Shown here: in pieces, positions 1 to 13,226 of the stretch
Layout of the letters: each line of letters opens with the position of its first letter
Position numbering within the stretch: the stretch's first letter is position 1
Assembly: GCA_028023455.1 (NCBI GenBank)
Contig: JAQFVV010006246.1
Coordinates: forward strand, 1,663,501-1,727,500
DNA: 64,000 bases
Reading direction: 5' to 3'
Origin: Epiperipatus broadwayi
Taxonomy: Eukaryota > Onychophora > Udeonychophora > Euonychophora > Peripatidae
The notes under the pieces: generated by a model
The model's database searches: none
The model's input: only the letters and a program-made list of their open reading frames with translations
What the model was told of the DNA's origin: nothing
Position numbers and translations under genes: made by a program

Positions 1-468
1 TGTCATTTATTCAAAGCAAATAATGTGTCTACTCAGCACATATAGTAAGTAATAATTAAAGATTTAATATTATAATAATAAAAATTAAGACCTTTAATTC
101 ATTTATTGAAGTTATTTATAATAATTTTTAAAATAAGTTATTAAATATTTACTACTTTTTATGATCACAAGCATAAAAAATTGGTAACATTGATGTTAAT
201 AAGAGTATAATGTATGAAATGCTTTTTGTTACATGAAGTCTAAATTTTATAAAATTATATTTGCAACTAAAGATATTTTACTAAGTATTTAATAAAATGC
301 ATAGAGTGATATTTTTTATGACAGCTACAAAATTTAGTTATTGGAATCTATTAATATTGCTCTCTTATATGTTTATTGTTAAAATTATTTGAGATTGAAA
401 ACAAAGAAGTTTCTTTTATATATAATTTTCTGTGAGCAAAAATCAAAATTTATTTGGATTGTTTTTAG

Positions 469-682
469 ATATTTGATGGAAATTCTCAAGATGATAATTC
501 TCTTGGATATTTTTGTGGGACTAGAATTCCTGAGCCAATTCATAGTACAGGAAATCAATTATATGTGATATTTAAGTCTAATAATTTAAGAAATAGTCAT
601 GGTTTTTTGCTTAACTGGAATGCTTATATTAGTACCACTGAAGTATCATTTAATTCCACACCTCCTTCAGAAAGTTCCCAAG
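469..682 (+). CDS. Cubilin-like gene, internal exon: C-terminal half of a CUB domain
   Basis: Internal exon between a T-rich acceptor (gtttttag) and an AAG|gtatgt-type donor. It enters in phase 0 and leaves after one base of a codon, giving 71 residues. It reads from IFDG through GYFCGT and STGNQLYVIF to SHGFLLNW, the second half of a CUB domain: the DG turn, the CG pair holding the fourth cysteine, and the GF strand near the C-terminus. A Ser/Thr/Pro linker (STPPSESSQ) follows and leads into the next CUB. CUB domains are extracellular beta-sandwiches; tandem CUBs without EGF or sushi domains are typical of cubilin, which binds ligands and is internalised with amnionless. The first half of this CUB must be upstream of the window. 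Domain identity is clear; the cubilin assignment is inferred from the tandem arrangement. Confidence 0.9.
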
Positions 683-813
683 GTATGTTATAATTGCATT
701 AATTATTTATGATTTTACAACAGAATATTTGTTTTAAAAATAATGTTTTAGTGAACTAGTTATTAACTTATTAATTGGCTATTAATTTATCTTGTATATT
801 TTTTCAAAGTTAA

Positions 814-893
<80 letters not shown>

Positions 894-1835
894 CGTTTTT
901 ACATAATCAGAATTGAGCTTCTAGTAGTTTCTATCAGGATCGGTTAGATTCTGATTGCTTCAATTTATAATTTTCTGACAATTATTACTCAAAAATATTG
1001 AACAGAATGAGATAAATTGTTGACATGTACTTTTTTGCCACAGTCTTAATTTTTATGAGAGAAAAAGTATGTTTATGGTATAGATTTCTACACAGAAAAA
1101 TAGAATGAAAAAAAGAGAATAATATGCAGTTATTCAATGAAACTATCTTACTGAAGGAATAAATCATGTTTATAAAGCAGGTCAATTGTGCAAAAAATGA
1201 CATGATAAAAGTTGCATTACCTATCATGTTAAAACCTAACCAGTACTAAAACATTTACATAATGCCAACAGAAACATAAATATAAATTTACTATCTACAA
1301 TCTTAAAAATGGCTACTTTCATTAAAAAAATAACAATTTCTTAACTAAAGTACATCTATAATTATCGTCTAAAACTATGAACTTCAAGAAGCAATCTACT
1401 ACTGAATAATTTAAATGTGATTTAAAACTTTTTACAATATTTAGTAGTCTTTTTTATTACAGTATATAATGTTATTGTTTTAATTCTACATATTCTACAA
1501 TTAAAATTTTTAAATGATATGTGTCAAATTCAGCTACCTAAAGCTTTTTATAGCTTTTATTATAACTACTTCATATAGAGTAAAATATGCATTATTGATT
1601 TCCTCTAATATTATAAGAATTTCATAAAAGCAAGACATTTTTATACTATATTTCAGCTATCTAAATCTCATTATAACTCTTAATGATCTGATATGTATAA
1701 ATATTTCACCATTCGATAATTCTAATTATGTCTACAAGTATAACATGATATTGTAACAAATGCTACAACCAATATCTCTTACTGCTCTTAAAAAAATATT
1801 TTTTTAAATGTAATTATTCCAAATTTTATTTTTTT
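683..1835. other. Intron 1, first part: no gene
   Basis: AT-rich intron following the donor at 683. It holds one long (AT)n microsatellite (816-892). No coding or element signature is visible in the remainder. Confidence 0.6.
816..892. repeat. (AT)n microsatellite
   Basis: Uninterrupted TA dinucleotide run of about 77 bases. Similar runs in this window serve as landing sites for LTR elements; this one is empty. Confidence 0.97.
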
Positions 1836-4390
1836 TTAAATATAAGCAAATGCAGATAATTCAGGTTTATGCCCCAACAAGTTCTCATAGTGATGAAGTA
1901 GTAGAAGATTTTTATATGGATGTACAAAAGGCTTTTGATCAGAGTAAACAACATTTTAAAATTGTTATGGGAGACTTTAATGCTAGAATTGGTAGATAAA
2001 TGAAAGATGAAATTGCTGTAGGTAATTTTGGTTATGGTAATAGAAATGAGAGAGGACATAGACTTGTGGAGTTTGCAGAAAAAGAAAAACTTTATATTAT
2101 GAATTCATTTTTTGAGAAAAATGTTAAAAGGAAATGGACATGGAAGCATCCAAATGAAGGTACATCAAAATTGGATTATATTTTGACTAACAGGAAATAC
2201 ATATTTCAAGATTGTAATGTTCTTAATAAATTTAACACAGGAAGTGATCATCGATTAGTAAGGTGTAAGTTACGTGTTAATGTAAAACTAGAGAGACAAA
2301 AATTATTAAGAAAAACAATATTTAAATTTGATATTCCTAATCTTCAGAAACATTCTAATGAATTTAAATTAGAACTTACAAATAGGTTTCAAGTGTTAAG
2401 AGATTTTGAACATGATTCAGATTTGAATGAAATTAATATGAAAATAACTGATACACTTTTAAAAACTGCAACAAAGATAGCTGGTAGAAAAAAGCAGCAA
2501 TTGACTAATAAAATTTCTACTGAGACTAGAGAATTTATGAAGAAAAGAAGGAATATGAAGATATACAAAAATGATGTATTAAAAAGAATTGAATATCTCG
2601 AATTTTGTAAAATGGTATGGAAAAGAGTTGAAAATGATACAAGAAAGTATAACTGTGAAATAGCAAGGAAAGCTGTAGAAGAAAATAAAAGTCTCAAGAA
2701 TGTTAAACAACATTTTGGTTTTGGTAGGAAATTTATATCTGCAATAAGAAAAAAAGATAGAATTATTATTAAAAAGAGAGATGACATCATAAAATTGGTA
2801 GAAGATTTTTATCAAGAATTATATAGTAATATAGAACAAGTACCTCCTATATCTATTACACCTTCCGAATTGCCCAGAATTTTAAATGAAGAAGTGAGAC
2901 ATGCAATTAAATGTATGAAGAAAGGAAAGACTCCAGGAAATGATGGAATTATAATTGATATATTAAAAGAAGCAGGTGAAGAAATAGAAACAATTTTAGC
3001 AAAGTTATATACAAAATGTCTAAATGATAAAGATGTACCAGAAGATTGGAAGAATGCAGTAATAATATTAATATTTAAAAAAGGTGATAAAGAAGATATT
3101 AGAAATTACAGACCTATCAGCCTTTTATCAGTTTTATATAAAATTTTTACCAAGATAATTACTACTCGTTTACAGAGAACATTGGATTTCCACCAACCAT
3201 GAGAACAAGCTGGATTTAAAAGTGGTTTTAGTACAGTAGATCATATCCAGGTATTGAGAGAAGTTATAGAAAGGACAAATGAATATGAGTTGCCATTATG
3301 CTTAGGATTTGTAGATTATAAAAAGGCATTTGATTCTATAAACATTTCTTCAGTGATTAAAACATTAGATCATCAAGGTATAGATCCAGGATATTGTTAT
3401 ATTTTAAAGAATATTTATAAAAATGCAACAGCAACAATTAGATTACATAATGACACTGGGAAAATCAACATTGAGAAAGGTGTAAGACAAGGTGACTCCA
3501 TATCTCCAAAACTTTTTACAGCAGTGCTGCAAGAAGTATTTTGTGGATTAAAATGGGAAAATAAAGGAGTGAAAGTAAATGGAGAGTATTTAAGTCATTT
3601 AGATTTCATAGATGATGTAGTTGTTTTTGAAAATAATGCTTCAGAGCTGCAGGAAATGTTGCAGGAGTTAGCAGATGAAAGTAGAAAAGTAGGACTAAAG
3701 ATAAATGTTAAAAAGACTAAAGTAATGTTTAATCGATTTGCTCAAAATATGAAAATAAAGATTGATTATGATGAATTAGAAGAAGTTAACAGTTACAAAT
3801 ACTTGGTCAGATTATTAATACAGATGGAAACATAATGGAGGAAATTTATCATAGAATTAAACTTGTTTGGAGTGCTTTTGGTAGAAATAACTTGATACTA
3901 AAAAGAAATATGCCTATGTGTTTGAAAAGGAAGGTTTTTAACAAATGTGTTTTACCAGTTCTTACTTATAGATCTGAGACTTGGACTCTTAATAGAAGAG
4001 CAATACAGAGACTTCAGACCACTCAAAGGAGTATGGAGAGATGTATGTTGGGAGTAACAAGAAGGGATCGAAAACGCAATGTATGGGTGAGACAACAAAC
4101 AGGTGTTACTGACCTTATTGAAAAAATTAAAAGATTGAAATGGAGTTGGGCTGGACATATTGCTAGAAGAGATGATAATAGATGGAAAATTGAAATTTTA
4201 AACTGAATTCCAAGAGATTGTAAAAGACCCAGAAAGAGACCACATGTGAGATGGATGGATGAAATAAGAAAATGTACAGGGGTGTTGTGGAGAAGAGAAG
4301 CTAAAGATCGGAGAAGATGGATTAAACTTGGAGATACCTTCATCTTGCAGTGGATTGATAATGGTTGATGATGATGATGATGATAAAAAA
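1836..4390 (+). mobile_element. RTE-type non-LTR retrotransposon (LINE), 5' truncated
   Basis: A LINE copy with an endonuclease-then-reverse-transcriptase ORF in one frame, followed by a short 3' UTR that ends in repeated ATG/GATG units and an A-run (4364-4390). The ORF plus this simple-repeat tail fits RTE-like elements, whose endonuclease part is often annotated as craniofacial development protein 2-like. The 5' end begins inside the endonuclease domain after a T-rich stretch, so the N-terminus is lost. Related antisense copies lie at 13955-14620 and 43745-46443 plus 52938-53060. It sits in intron 1 in the gene's orientation. Confidence 0.9.
1850..4357 (+). pseudogene. LINE ORF: AP endonuclease + reverse transcriptase, broken
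   Basis: Endonuclease part from 1850: IQVYAPT, VMGDFNARIG and SDHRLV are recognisable APE-type motifs (substrate contact, catalytic DFN, terminal SDH). RT part from about 2870: KTPGNDGI, NYRPISLLSV, FVDYKKAFDSI, GVRQGDSISP, and HLDFIDDVVVF at 3599-3631, where the usual YADD is FIDD. The C-terminus has the LPVLTYRSETWTL motif. Lesions seen: in-frame TAA at 1997-1999, TGA at 3200-3202 (probable CGA to TGA), a one-base loss near 3806 shifting into the frame used from 3835, and TGA at 4204-4206. An intact ORF would make the nicking endonuclease and RT for target-primed insertion. This copy cannot, yet its few lesions mean it is not very old. Confidence 0.9.
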
Positions 4391-4959
4391 AATTAAGAAA
4401 TATAACCATAAAATCACAAAAATGGAGAAAAAATATTACTTTTGTTTAGAATAATTTCTAATTGGAATCACTTGATTGCTTTCTTACAATATTATAATGA
4501 AATAAATTTTTATTATTATAAGCATTAGGTACAATAAGTAATAGTCTTAAAAATAGAAAAAGAAAGGGTTCATTTACTGAAGATTAATAAAAAGGGTCAT
4601 AAAATGTATATCGTATGAGATAATTCAAACTAATTTAATTTCATACAATATAGATATACCTAAACAGATATAGAGATAGACACATAAAATTTAAAATATT
4701 AGATGAAAGTAAGGAATTTGAAAGTTTATAACCAATATCACATGAATCTAAATGTGAGAATTCAAATGAACAAACATTGATTGGATTATAAAATGGTAAT
4801 AAAACCACTCCAGATAAAAGGAACTCTTCACTTGTAATCTGAAACATGATGTCACACACATTAGCAGATTTCGAAGAATTTCTTAATAGAAATCAAATGC
4901 TTTGTAAATGTGAAGCAGATAGAGAAAATAACTGGTGAATATTTCATAATCTATTTAAC
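4391..4959. other. Intron sequence, nothing recognised
   Basis: AT-rich sequence between the LINE tail and a Penelope relic. The far upstream part of the relic could begin here but is unrecognisable. Confidence 0.5.
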
Positions 4960-5430
4960 ACAGGATTATAACAAAAAATACTGATGAGAGAATAAAAATA
5001 AAAATAAAGCAAAGCCAGGGATTAGTATGCTTTATATTCCAAAACTGATTAATAAAAAAATTTGCAAATCGAAATATAACATGATTTTCCATACACTAAT
5101 AAATCTCAAAATGATAATAAATAATACAAAAGATATATTACAAAAGGAAGAGACATTGCAGTTCGATAGCACAGTTGTATACTGTGGTGAATCAACGACT
5201 AATCTTGCAGCCAGCAGCCCAAATATTTATAGAAGTGCACTAAAGACAACTCAGAATGTGTCATGTTTTAGGATTGTGAGAGACATCACAGTCATATCTC
5301 TGATAGATAGGCATTTGGCCAACTTAGTATCTATAGAATGCAATAACCAGAAAAAAAAAGTAAAAGAAGCTTGGTTTATATCCAACCACAAAAATTTGAT
5401 AAATAAAAGAGAAAACAGTATTTAATTATC
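4960..5430 (+). pseudogene. Penelope-like element relic: RT C-terminus to GIY-YIG region
   Basis: An open stretch (5027-5425) reads MLYIPKLINKKICKS near its start, then a KD-containing linker, VVYCGES, and ends KKKVKEAWFISNHKNL. The layout matches the junction between RT and GIY-YIG endonuclease of Penelope-like proteins: an IPY/IPK motif, VY.I.C..C...YIGES, and the terminal KIKEA-type motif also present in the relic at 37154-37438 (RKIKEAMLIYKYKQDL). The GIY-YIG core is badly eroded; only VVYCGES survives. No upstream RT catalytic block is visible. Weak similarity spread over several short motifs in the right order makes this probable rather than certain. Confidence 0.6.
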
Positions 5431-5516
5431 ACACAGATGAAATATTTAATTGAACTGATTTATATATTATGCATCATTAAGAGGGATTATAAATAAAGCA
5501 ACAGCAATATAAAACA

Positions 5517-5540
5517 TGAGTTCTATAATTATAGAACTCA
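5517..5540. repeat. Perfect 24-bp palindrome
   Basis: TGAGTTCTATAA followed at once by its reverse complement TTATAGAACTCA, about 90 bp after the Penelope relic. It could be a junction of inverted element ends or an inverted-repeat stem; no function is assigned. Confidence 0.85.
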
Positions 5541-6304
5541 TCATCAAAAATGCATTCAGCAAAATTAAAAAAAGAAATAAAAACCACTTCATAAAGCATA
5601 GGTATATAAAAGAATAAGATACAAGTAAATAGAAAAATTAATATTATACTTATTTTAGACATTGCAGGTTAAAAGAATATTTGTGAACTGAATTGATTTC
5701 CCCAAAAGCATATAGAACCATGGAATAGTTTTGTTTATTTTGTTTGTATAATTACACTATTTAAACTATTAAATACATTTTTTATACAACAAAAATATTT
5801 TAATATAGCATTTCAATACCTGGCAAATACAATTTTTTTTATAATTCATTTAGTTTAATTTATATATATTAATATTAAATGCAATGACATATTCCAAATG
5901 GAATATGCTACAGCTAATAAACAAATTGAATTGCAAAAAAAAGCATATGAGTCTGGTTAATATTTTTAGTAAAAATGCATTTGGAAAAAATAGATATAGT
6001 GCATTATTTTATTTTATTTTATTGTAAAAAACACATTTTTCTGATTGATTTCTGGATTATTGATTACTTTTTAATGAACATTTTACACATCCAGTAATCA
6101 TTTTGAATTTAAGCAATTAGTCTGCACACTGATGGAGATCTGTTATTAGGTCAACAACTTTATATTAACATTTTAACTATTTGCCAAAGAAATGAATTAT
6201 ACTGAAGAAAAATATAAATTAATAGTCTGTATATATCTATATCTATGTGTAAGAATCATTTTAAATACTTTGTTATTATCTTGATCATATATATATATAT
6301 ATAT
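5541..6304. other. Intron sequence, nothing recognised
   Basis: AT-rich sequence with a short (AT)n run just before 6305. No gene or repeat family recognised. Confidence 0.5.
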
Positions 6305-6347
6305 TGTAACCAGTTGGGTTACATGGACACAGCAACATAGTTGTGTG

Positions 6348-6382
<35 letters not shown>

Positions 6383-7195
6383 ATACAAAGATTTTCATGG
6401 ATTGCATATATATAAAAGACATATTTTGCGGGTTCATCCGTGTTGAAAAATTTAAATATTGATATACCAACATTTTGTTAATTTATCAAAGGATTGAAGT
6501 AAAAACATGTAGATCACACCTTTGGTAAAGTTTCAAAGTTGCTTCCAAAGGTGCCTTGTAATTAAAAGTGATTTCAAAAGATTAAAATTGATTTTAATCA
6601 AGACAAGGATTAGACAGAAAAAAACTATGTTTTCAATTAAGATGTTTTTATCACCTGGATGACTTATAAAAAGACTGTTAAAAATATCAGATCTATCTGG
6701 TTTTCAGTTTAGATCAGTCTGGTTTTAATATTTTGAGAAGCAGTGGACAGATTGGACACTTCAAAGTCTGGATAGGTTTGAAAAGAACAATCTGGTTTTT
6801 AGTTTTGGTAAGAATTGACTAATAATATTTTTGAGAAGCAGCTGACAGTAAGAATAGCTAATGGCAGAGATGGTTTACAGAGCTATACAGATAGCTCCTG
6901 TGAAGATGTAGCTGAAGTCAAGACAAAAGGCATCTGCTACTGATTCACCATACTGGAGCTTGGAACTTAGAAGAAAGACCCACTTCTTTGTCTCTAAAGC
7001 CTTAAATGTGGATAAAACAGTTTTCTGGCCTGAAGGTCATCAAATCTTAGACACATGGGAACTAATTGAATGCCAACATTTTACCTGAATTATATCTTCT
7101 TGATTATGACAATCCTGGATTATACCTGTCTCACCAAGACCAACTCACAAAGATAAGCACAGATAAATGTATATACAGTGGTGAGCAGCATTATA
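6305..7195 (+). mobile_element. LTR-like block (family F), probably a solo LTR
   Basis: Begins TGTAACC directly after an (AT)n run, carries a TATA box (CTTATAAAAAG, about 6663-6673) some 360 bp in, and is less AT-rich than its surroundings. The end GGTGAGCAGCATTATA (about 7180-7195) matches, reversed, the edge of a second copy at 26505 (TATAACACTACTCACC). That copy also has the reverse of a TATAAAAAG box. No ORF or primer-binding site follows, so a solo LTR is the simplest reading. An internal (AT)n run at 6351-6378 may be secondary expansion. The exact 3' end is uncertain by a few bases. Confidence 0.45.
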
Positions 7196-7699
7196 TATAA
7201 TGAAAATGAAATTTTAAATAATTTCTTTTGTAAAAATGACATTTAAGAATCTATATATTTTAAAAAATAAAAAGTAAATAATGAATTAAATTAAAATCTA
7301 AAAGTAATGATTGATTCATGAACAATTTATTTTGAAAAAGAAAAATACATATTTTTATATTTGCACACTATTCTTATTAATAGAAAATATGTTGTTATTT
7401 CATAAATATAATGTTTTTTCCTCTCTTAATTTTCTCCTGATAGAATCAAAAATTGCTACCTTTGATTTTTGAAAATATTTAACAAATTCTTAGTTATTTT
7501 TAAACAAATAATCTAATGGATTGGAACTTAATCCATAAATAAAAATTACTTGATAGACTAATATAATTTTATCAAACTGTATATTTATTTATTTTTTATG
7601 ATAAAATATAGGTTTGAAATTATCAACAATTATGTCATTTTGTTGTTATTAGTTAGATATTAAATAATTGTTTTTTTTTTAAATATTCTTTCTAGTCTT
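7196..7699. other. Intron sequence, nothing recognised
   Basis: Very AT-rich; no coding or element signature seen. Confidence 0.5.
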
Positions 7700-8715
7700 A
7701 ATTACTTTATTCTATCCAATTCCTGTTTCATGAAGTGCAGTGTGTGTTTGTGTGACCTTATATCATGACAACTTATATTCTAGGATTTAGGTTTTTTTCT
7801 CTTGATGATCCCAATAAAATTAGTTACTTATAAGAAGGGAAAGCCCATAATTGCTTAAGATTATTTATAATAAGCTAATTTATTTATTTATTTCCCTCTG
7901 GCTCACAGTGATAATTTATAGAGTTCTTGCTTCCTAAGCTAGATTTGTGCATAACAGTTATATGGGATAAAGGGTTTATATTTAGTATATGAGCATCCAG
8001 AAGATGATGATGATCATAATTCCTGGGTTGGTGTGAAGAGTATATTCTTCAATGTCCCTGTACTATATTTCATTTAATTTAATATTTATTATAAATTAAG
8101 TTTATAGATAGTTACTACATTAATGGTACTAAATATAGAGCATTGATGATGATCAGGATGTTTTAATATCCTAGCATTATTGTTTGGATTTTTTGATGAT
8201 ATATTTTGATAGATTAGCACTTAGTTTGTGCATCCAAATTAATGTTTAAATAATTGTCCAAGCTGGCAAAAGCTCAATAGTTAGCCTGAGGTCTACAGAA
8301 GACCCATTTCCAATTCACTCACTAGATTGATTGTTGATTAATATTTTTTATTGTTTAAATCCAGCTACAAGATGGACTATTAATTTATTGTATAGATTTA
8401 TTTTTGACTGTTGATCATTCATAATGGTGAATGGTATTACTTTATAGGAGTACTTACTTATACTTATTAATAATGCTGGTGGATTTATAATTATGCTTTT
8501 AGTTACTCTGAGAAGTGACTGCCTGATCTCATACAGAAATTTCTCATTCTCTCATGATTTCTTAAATATAACTTTCTTATATACTTTTAACATTATTCTA
8601 ATAATTCTCACTACTTAAATCTTAAAAAAATTACTTTAATATTTCATTTTAAAATTTTGTTTATTTGATGATTTTTGCCTCCATCTTATATACCCCCATC
8701 CTGTTATTATATTAT
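7700..8715 (-). repeat. Interspersed repeat family R3, copy a
   Basis: Reverse-complement similarity to 22825-24085 and 59525-60760. Shared landmarks include a segment with AATTGTCCAAGCTGGCAAA (8252-8270), its neighbouring GGTCT...AGACC block, and CTAGCTTAG-type and CACCAGCATTA-type words in the same order. No ORF is visible. Termini are approximate. The + copies appear to start TGTAATGG next to an AT run, so this could be another LTR type or a non-autonomous element. Confidence 0.55.
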
Positions 8716-11700
8716 ATAGTAACCTTTTGATTAGTTATCCATGGTAGGAATAGAATATAAAATGTAAATTATTGCTCCAAAATTTAAAATAGAGATAATA
8801 GTAATGCTATAAATTTTGATATAACAGGATAAATGACTTAATATATAAAGATTAAACATATAATTCTGTAGAGATTTAATAACCATCTTTATTTATAATA
8901 ATTTATATTATAATCCACTATATAATTTCAATACCCTGGTTGTCAATATAAATAAACATCATTACTTATAAATTTGACTTTAATTAATTTTTATTGCAAT
9001 ATTTCTTTAAAAGCTAAATATATAGAATTGTAGTAAATAAAAGAAGAAACAATTAGAGATTACTAGATAATAATTTATTTTAAAATTATAGTAATAATAA
9101 TATTTTTTAAATATAAATATTTATTATTAAACTTTATATTTTAATTTAATTAATAATATTATATATTACAAATATAATTATACTTAATATTTTAATCTTA
9201 AAGGAATGATTTAAATTAATTTCATTTATAAAATATTTATTGATTTTAATTATTTTAAATAGAGATAGACAAATATTTATTTGAAAGTTGTAATAGTTGA
9301 TTTGGCATATTGACCAATGAGATTTAAGTAAGTAGTTTTCTGATAGCACTTTATCCTGGGGTTTTTAAGAAAAAGAGAGAAACTGACAATAAAAGGTACA
9401 GATTCAAAAAAAATACAAAGCAGAGAGCTGTTTCAATTTCATTTCTTGGTAAAAAATTATAAAAGTTTTAAAATATTAAAAGTTTTAAATGGTAAAATAA
9501 TATTTTAAAAGTTATCTAAGGATATATTATATTTTATAGCAATTGTTAATGTCATGGAGTGAGTTCAAACCAATTTTTTATAGCAACCTAATTGCAATAC
9601 TTATTGTCTGCTTATAACTAAGATGATATCTAAAGAATTTTAGAAGAAAAACTAAAGTTGTTATTCTTATTTGGGATGATCATGAAAAAGAAAAAATAAC
9701 TACATTTCCTTAAAAAAAGATATATCTGCATTCACATAAGAAAACATTTGTTTATTTCTGTCAAATTAAATATTTTTATTAGTTGTATATTAAAAATGAT
9801 AAATAAGTTATAAATCTTTAGAAATAAATTTTCAATGCTTGTAAAAGTATTTTATCGATGTTAAAAATAATGACTTAGTTGAGAGTGGTAAGTCTAATAA
9901 AAATTAATATTCTGTTTGAATTGAACAATTGATATGTGATAAATAGCTTGAAAGATTTTGAAGAAGAAAATATTTAGCATATATTTAATAATGAAAAAAA
10001 AATTAAAAAAGACAGATAAAACATGAATTAATATTTCTCATATTTTAAATGAAGGTGAAATCTTATAATATTATAAGAAAGAATAGTAAAATAGTAAGGA
10101 TAATCAAAAAAGTCTATTTAACTTTTTAATAGTAAATATCAATCACAAACCTGATATACTATAAGACAGAAAGTTAAATGAACTTATTCATGTGTACTTA
10201 AATTTCACAAGATTAATAAGTATTAGGAAAGGGAAGAAATAAGTGAAGCAAACCTATTGATGAATAAATTAAACATATTTTAAAGTTTTGCAATGTGAAG
10301 TTGTATTGAGAAGATTTATTTAATGTTTTTTAATAGTATAATTACACATGTAACTTTAAACTAGTCATGAAGGAAGAATGCATCCAGTTCCTGTTGTGTT
10401 CATTTTACAAATGTTTTGTGTGTTTCTAGCATAAAGAAGATATGAGAAGTACCAAAACTCATAAGAAATGGTGATCTTCCATTGGGTTACCATGATAGTA
10501 TTAAACTAGGGAATTGAAATAGGCTTAAAAAACAAAGAGAACAGGATTTTAAATTTATTGTTAATATTTGTTTTGTTTGATATGAAATATAAATGCTAGG
10601 TATTATAGTTAGAAATAATTACATAAGTTTTATATGCAATCTGGCATATAAGGTTATTATTCATTTTTGTAAAAAATGTTTAAGGATATGAAGACAGTAT
10701 ACATGAGTTATAACATAAAAGTGTGTGAAGTATAAGATTTTAACTTTATATTTCAGCTGGTATATATTTTTTTTAAAAATTGAGTGTGGTAGTGGTGATA
10801 AATAAAAATGTATAGGGTTCTATGAAAATAATAATAAATATATTATTAAATGTAATGTTATATATGAGAATAAGAAAAGAATGAATGTTAATGTAAAAAA
10901 AAAATCATGAAATCATTTATATAAAAAAAATATATTTATAATGATAAAGGTAGAATATTTTTATTGTAACATGATCTCAAATGTGGATAGAAAAATATTT
11001 AATGAGAATATTGGATTATATTATTGATCCAGAAATAATATAATAATATCTGCTGAAGACACAGTAGGGAAAGATGTGTTGAAATTTCAGAATAGGATAT
11101 AAAAATATCATCCCGAAGAACTGATTTAATAGTTGAATGGTATTAATCTTTGAGATACCCATATAGCTTATTAGAAAGATATAGGAGAATTTTCTGCAAA
11201 GACATGAGTGTAATATATACCATAAATGCTTGCTAAATATGTCAGGGTAAAATTGGGGTTAGATCATTAAGGCAATGATTACCTGCCAAAATATGACACC
11301 TCATAAATAAAGAAAACCTCCATCCCTTTATTATGATATAATATTTTTGATAAAATCAGGTTCTTATCTATGAAGTTTTAGGGTAAATAAGAATACAGTA
11401 GGCATCAAAAGTGGACTAAATATTTAAAAAATTTTATATTTTTTCTTCCTATGTTTTGACAAATTAGCTTAAAAGTAGTAAGACTATATATAGAACAAAT
11501 ACTTTATATTTGAGTAAAATCTGAATAAATTATTATATGAATAATGATACCTGAGATCCAAAGACAAACAAAATAAAACTGATAGATAGAGAATGAATGT
11601 ATAAAATGAATTACATTATATGAAAAAGAATCCTTAATTTCACAATTCATTTTGAATACATTATAAATATTGTTTTTATTTGTTTTGTAACATTATCACA

Positions 11701-12196
11701 GCAGCAATAATTTTTGTTGATAAGATTATAGTGCAATATTTTTACACAAATTTTGAATATGAAGTATAATTTAAATATGATAATTTTATTAAAATATCTG
11801 GAGTTACAAAAATATAAAGTAAATAGGGAAAGATGACTAAGAAGATAACCAGAAGATAACTCGTGAATTGTAAAACTGTATAATACTAGCATGAAAGCAT
11901 ACACAATTGTAAAAAGGATGAACTTATTATTTTAAAAAACTAGATAATGAATATGGGGTGATTAAAATGTATAGAATAATTGTCTGAGATGAATCTCTAA
12001 TAGCATGTAAATTATAACTTATTAGAAATTATAGACTTACTATGACTATAGCTAATATTTATTTGTATATTCAGTATTGATATATTTAATTTTATGTTAA
12101 CTCATGTTTGGTTTTATTATATAATAAAATCATATTTGATATTACATGAGTGCAAGTTAATATTGATGTATCTGTATATTTGAAATATTTTTTCAG
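8716..12196. other. Intron 1, last 3.5 kb: nothing recognised
   Basis: Extremely AT-rich with only short chance open frames. No transposon protein motif, inverted repeat or RNA gene was recognised. Confidence 0.5.
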
Positions 12197-12394
12197 TTTG
12201 TTATTATCAACTTAATGCTTTGTATGATTTGCAAAATTTTTCATCTCCTGGATATCCTGGTAACTATGCTAATAATTTAGATTGCACTTGGGTGATAACA
12301 GCTGATCAAGGATACTTTGTTTGGTTTGACATAATAGATTTGGATTTAGAACTACATTCATCATGCAATTATGATAAAATATCTCTTTATGAAG
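12197..12394 (+). CDS. Cubilin-like gene, internal exon: N-terminal half of the next CUB
   Basis: Acceptor attttttcag, donor GAAG|gtatga. The exon completes the split codon of the previous exon (phase 1 in) and ends in phase 1. It starts VCYYQL with the first CUB cysteine, continues SPGYPGNYANN, LDCTWVI (second cysteine) and FVWFDIIDLDLE, and ends SSCNYDKISLYEG with the third cysteine. The Glu in DLDLE and Asp in CNYD occupy the positions that form the calcium site of cbCUB domains (known of the family), so this CUB may be calcium-binding; that is inference. Pairs with the exon at 22462-22605 to make a full CUB of about 110 residues. Confidence 0.93.
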
Positions 12395-12641
12395 GTATGA
12401 ATAAATTTTGCATTCATGTATATTTAGAGTAGTAAAGATTATATGAAACTATCTTATTTGCCTTTTTGAATATCAAAGCTGCCTTATTCAATTTTTATAT
12501 AACTAAATTAAGAATCAATTTCTGCAAGACCTTCAGTTTAAATTAAAATCAACTTTATGTTTTTGAAATGTACTATTGTCAAAAAACTATAATAAAATTA
12601 AAAAAATATTACCATTAATAAAGATAAAAATAGGATTTTAA

Positions 12642-13226
12642 TGGTTTTAAAAATTATTAGTTTAATGTTTCTTCATAAATTTTGAATTATTGATGTGCTA
12701 ATTCTAAATATACTTTCACTGATGGTTCATTGCATTTCTCATAATATTCCAAATAAAATTATATATAACATAGCTTATTTAATGTAATTCTTTATTCCAA
12801 ATTTATATACAAATAAAAACATTAGTATCTTTCATTTTTAAGCCAATAAACATCACATGACCATCACCTCTTTCATTTTTACTATTAATATTGTTTTGTT
12901 TTTTTTTTCATAATAAAAATAAACTTATATTTAATAATTATTTTTAAGTCAAACATCAAAAATAGTTTTAGAAATTATTAATTTAATGTTTTATAAATTT
13001 TGAATTTTGATGTTCGTAATCTAAAATATATTTTTATTGATGGTTCATTACATTTCTCATATTCCAAATAAAATTATATATAACATAGCTTATGTAATTT
13101 TTTATTCCAAAATATCAAAAAAATAAAAACATTATTAACTTTAATTTTTAATAATAATATTTCTTCTTTCATTATAAAAAAGCTTATATTTAATAATTAT
13201 TTTTAAGTCAAACATTATTAAAAATA
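12642..13226. repeat. Tandem duplication, two units of about 260-320 bp
   Basis: Unit 1 (12642-12962) and unit 2 (12963-13226) share the same order of words: AAATTATTA-TTTAATGTTT, TTTTGAATT, GATGGTTCATT, CATTTCTCAT, ATTATATATAACATAGCTTA, TTTTTAAGTCAAACAT. Unit 2 carries internal deletions. No coding potential seen. Confidence 0.8.

Noticed and set aside
2389-2815. 133- and 78-codon frames on the - strand
   Set aside because: Antisense shadows of the LINE ORF.
6197-6473. Open frames rich in Ile-Tyr
   Set aside because: Translations of (AT)n repeats; no gene.
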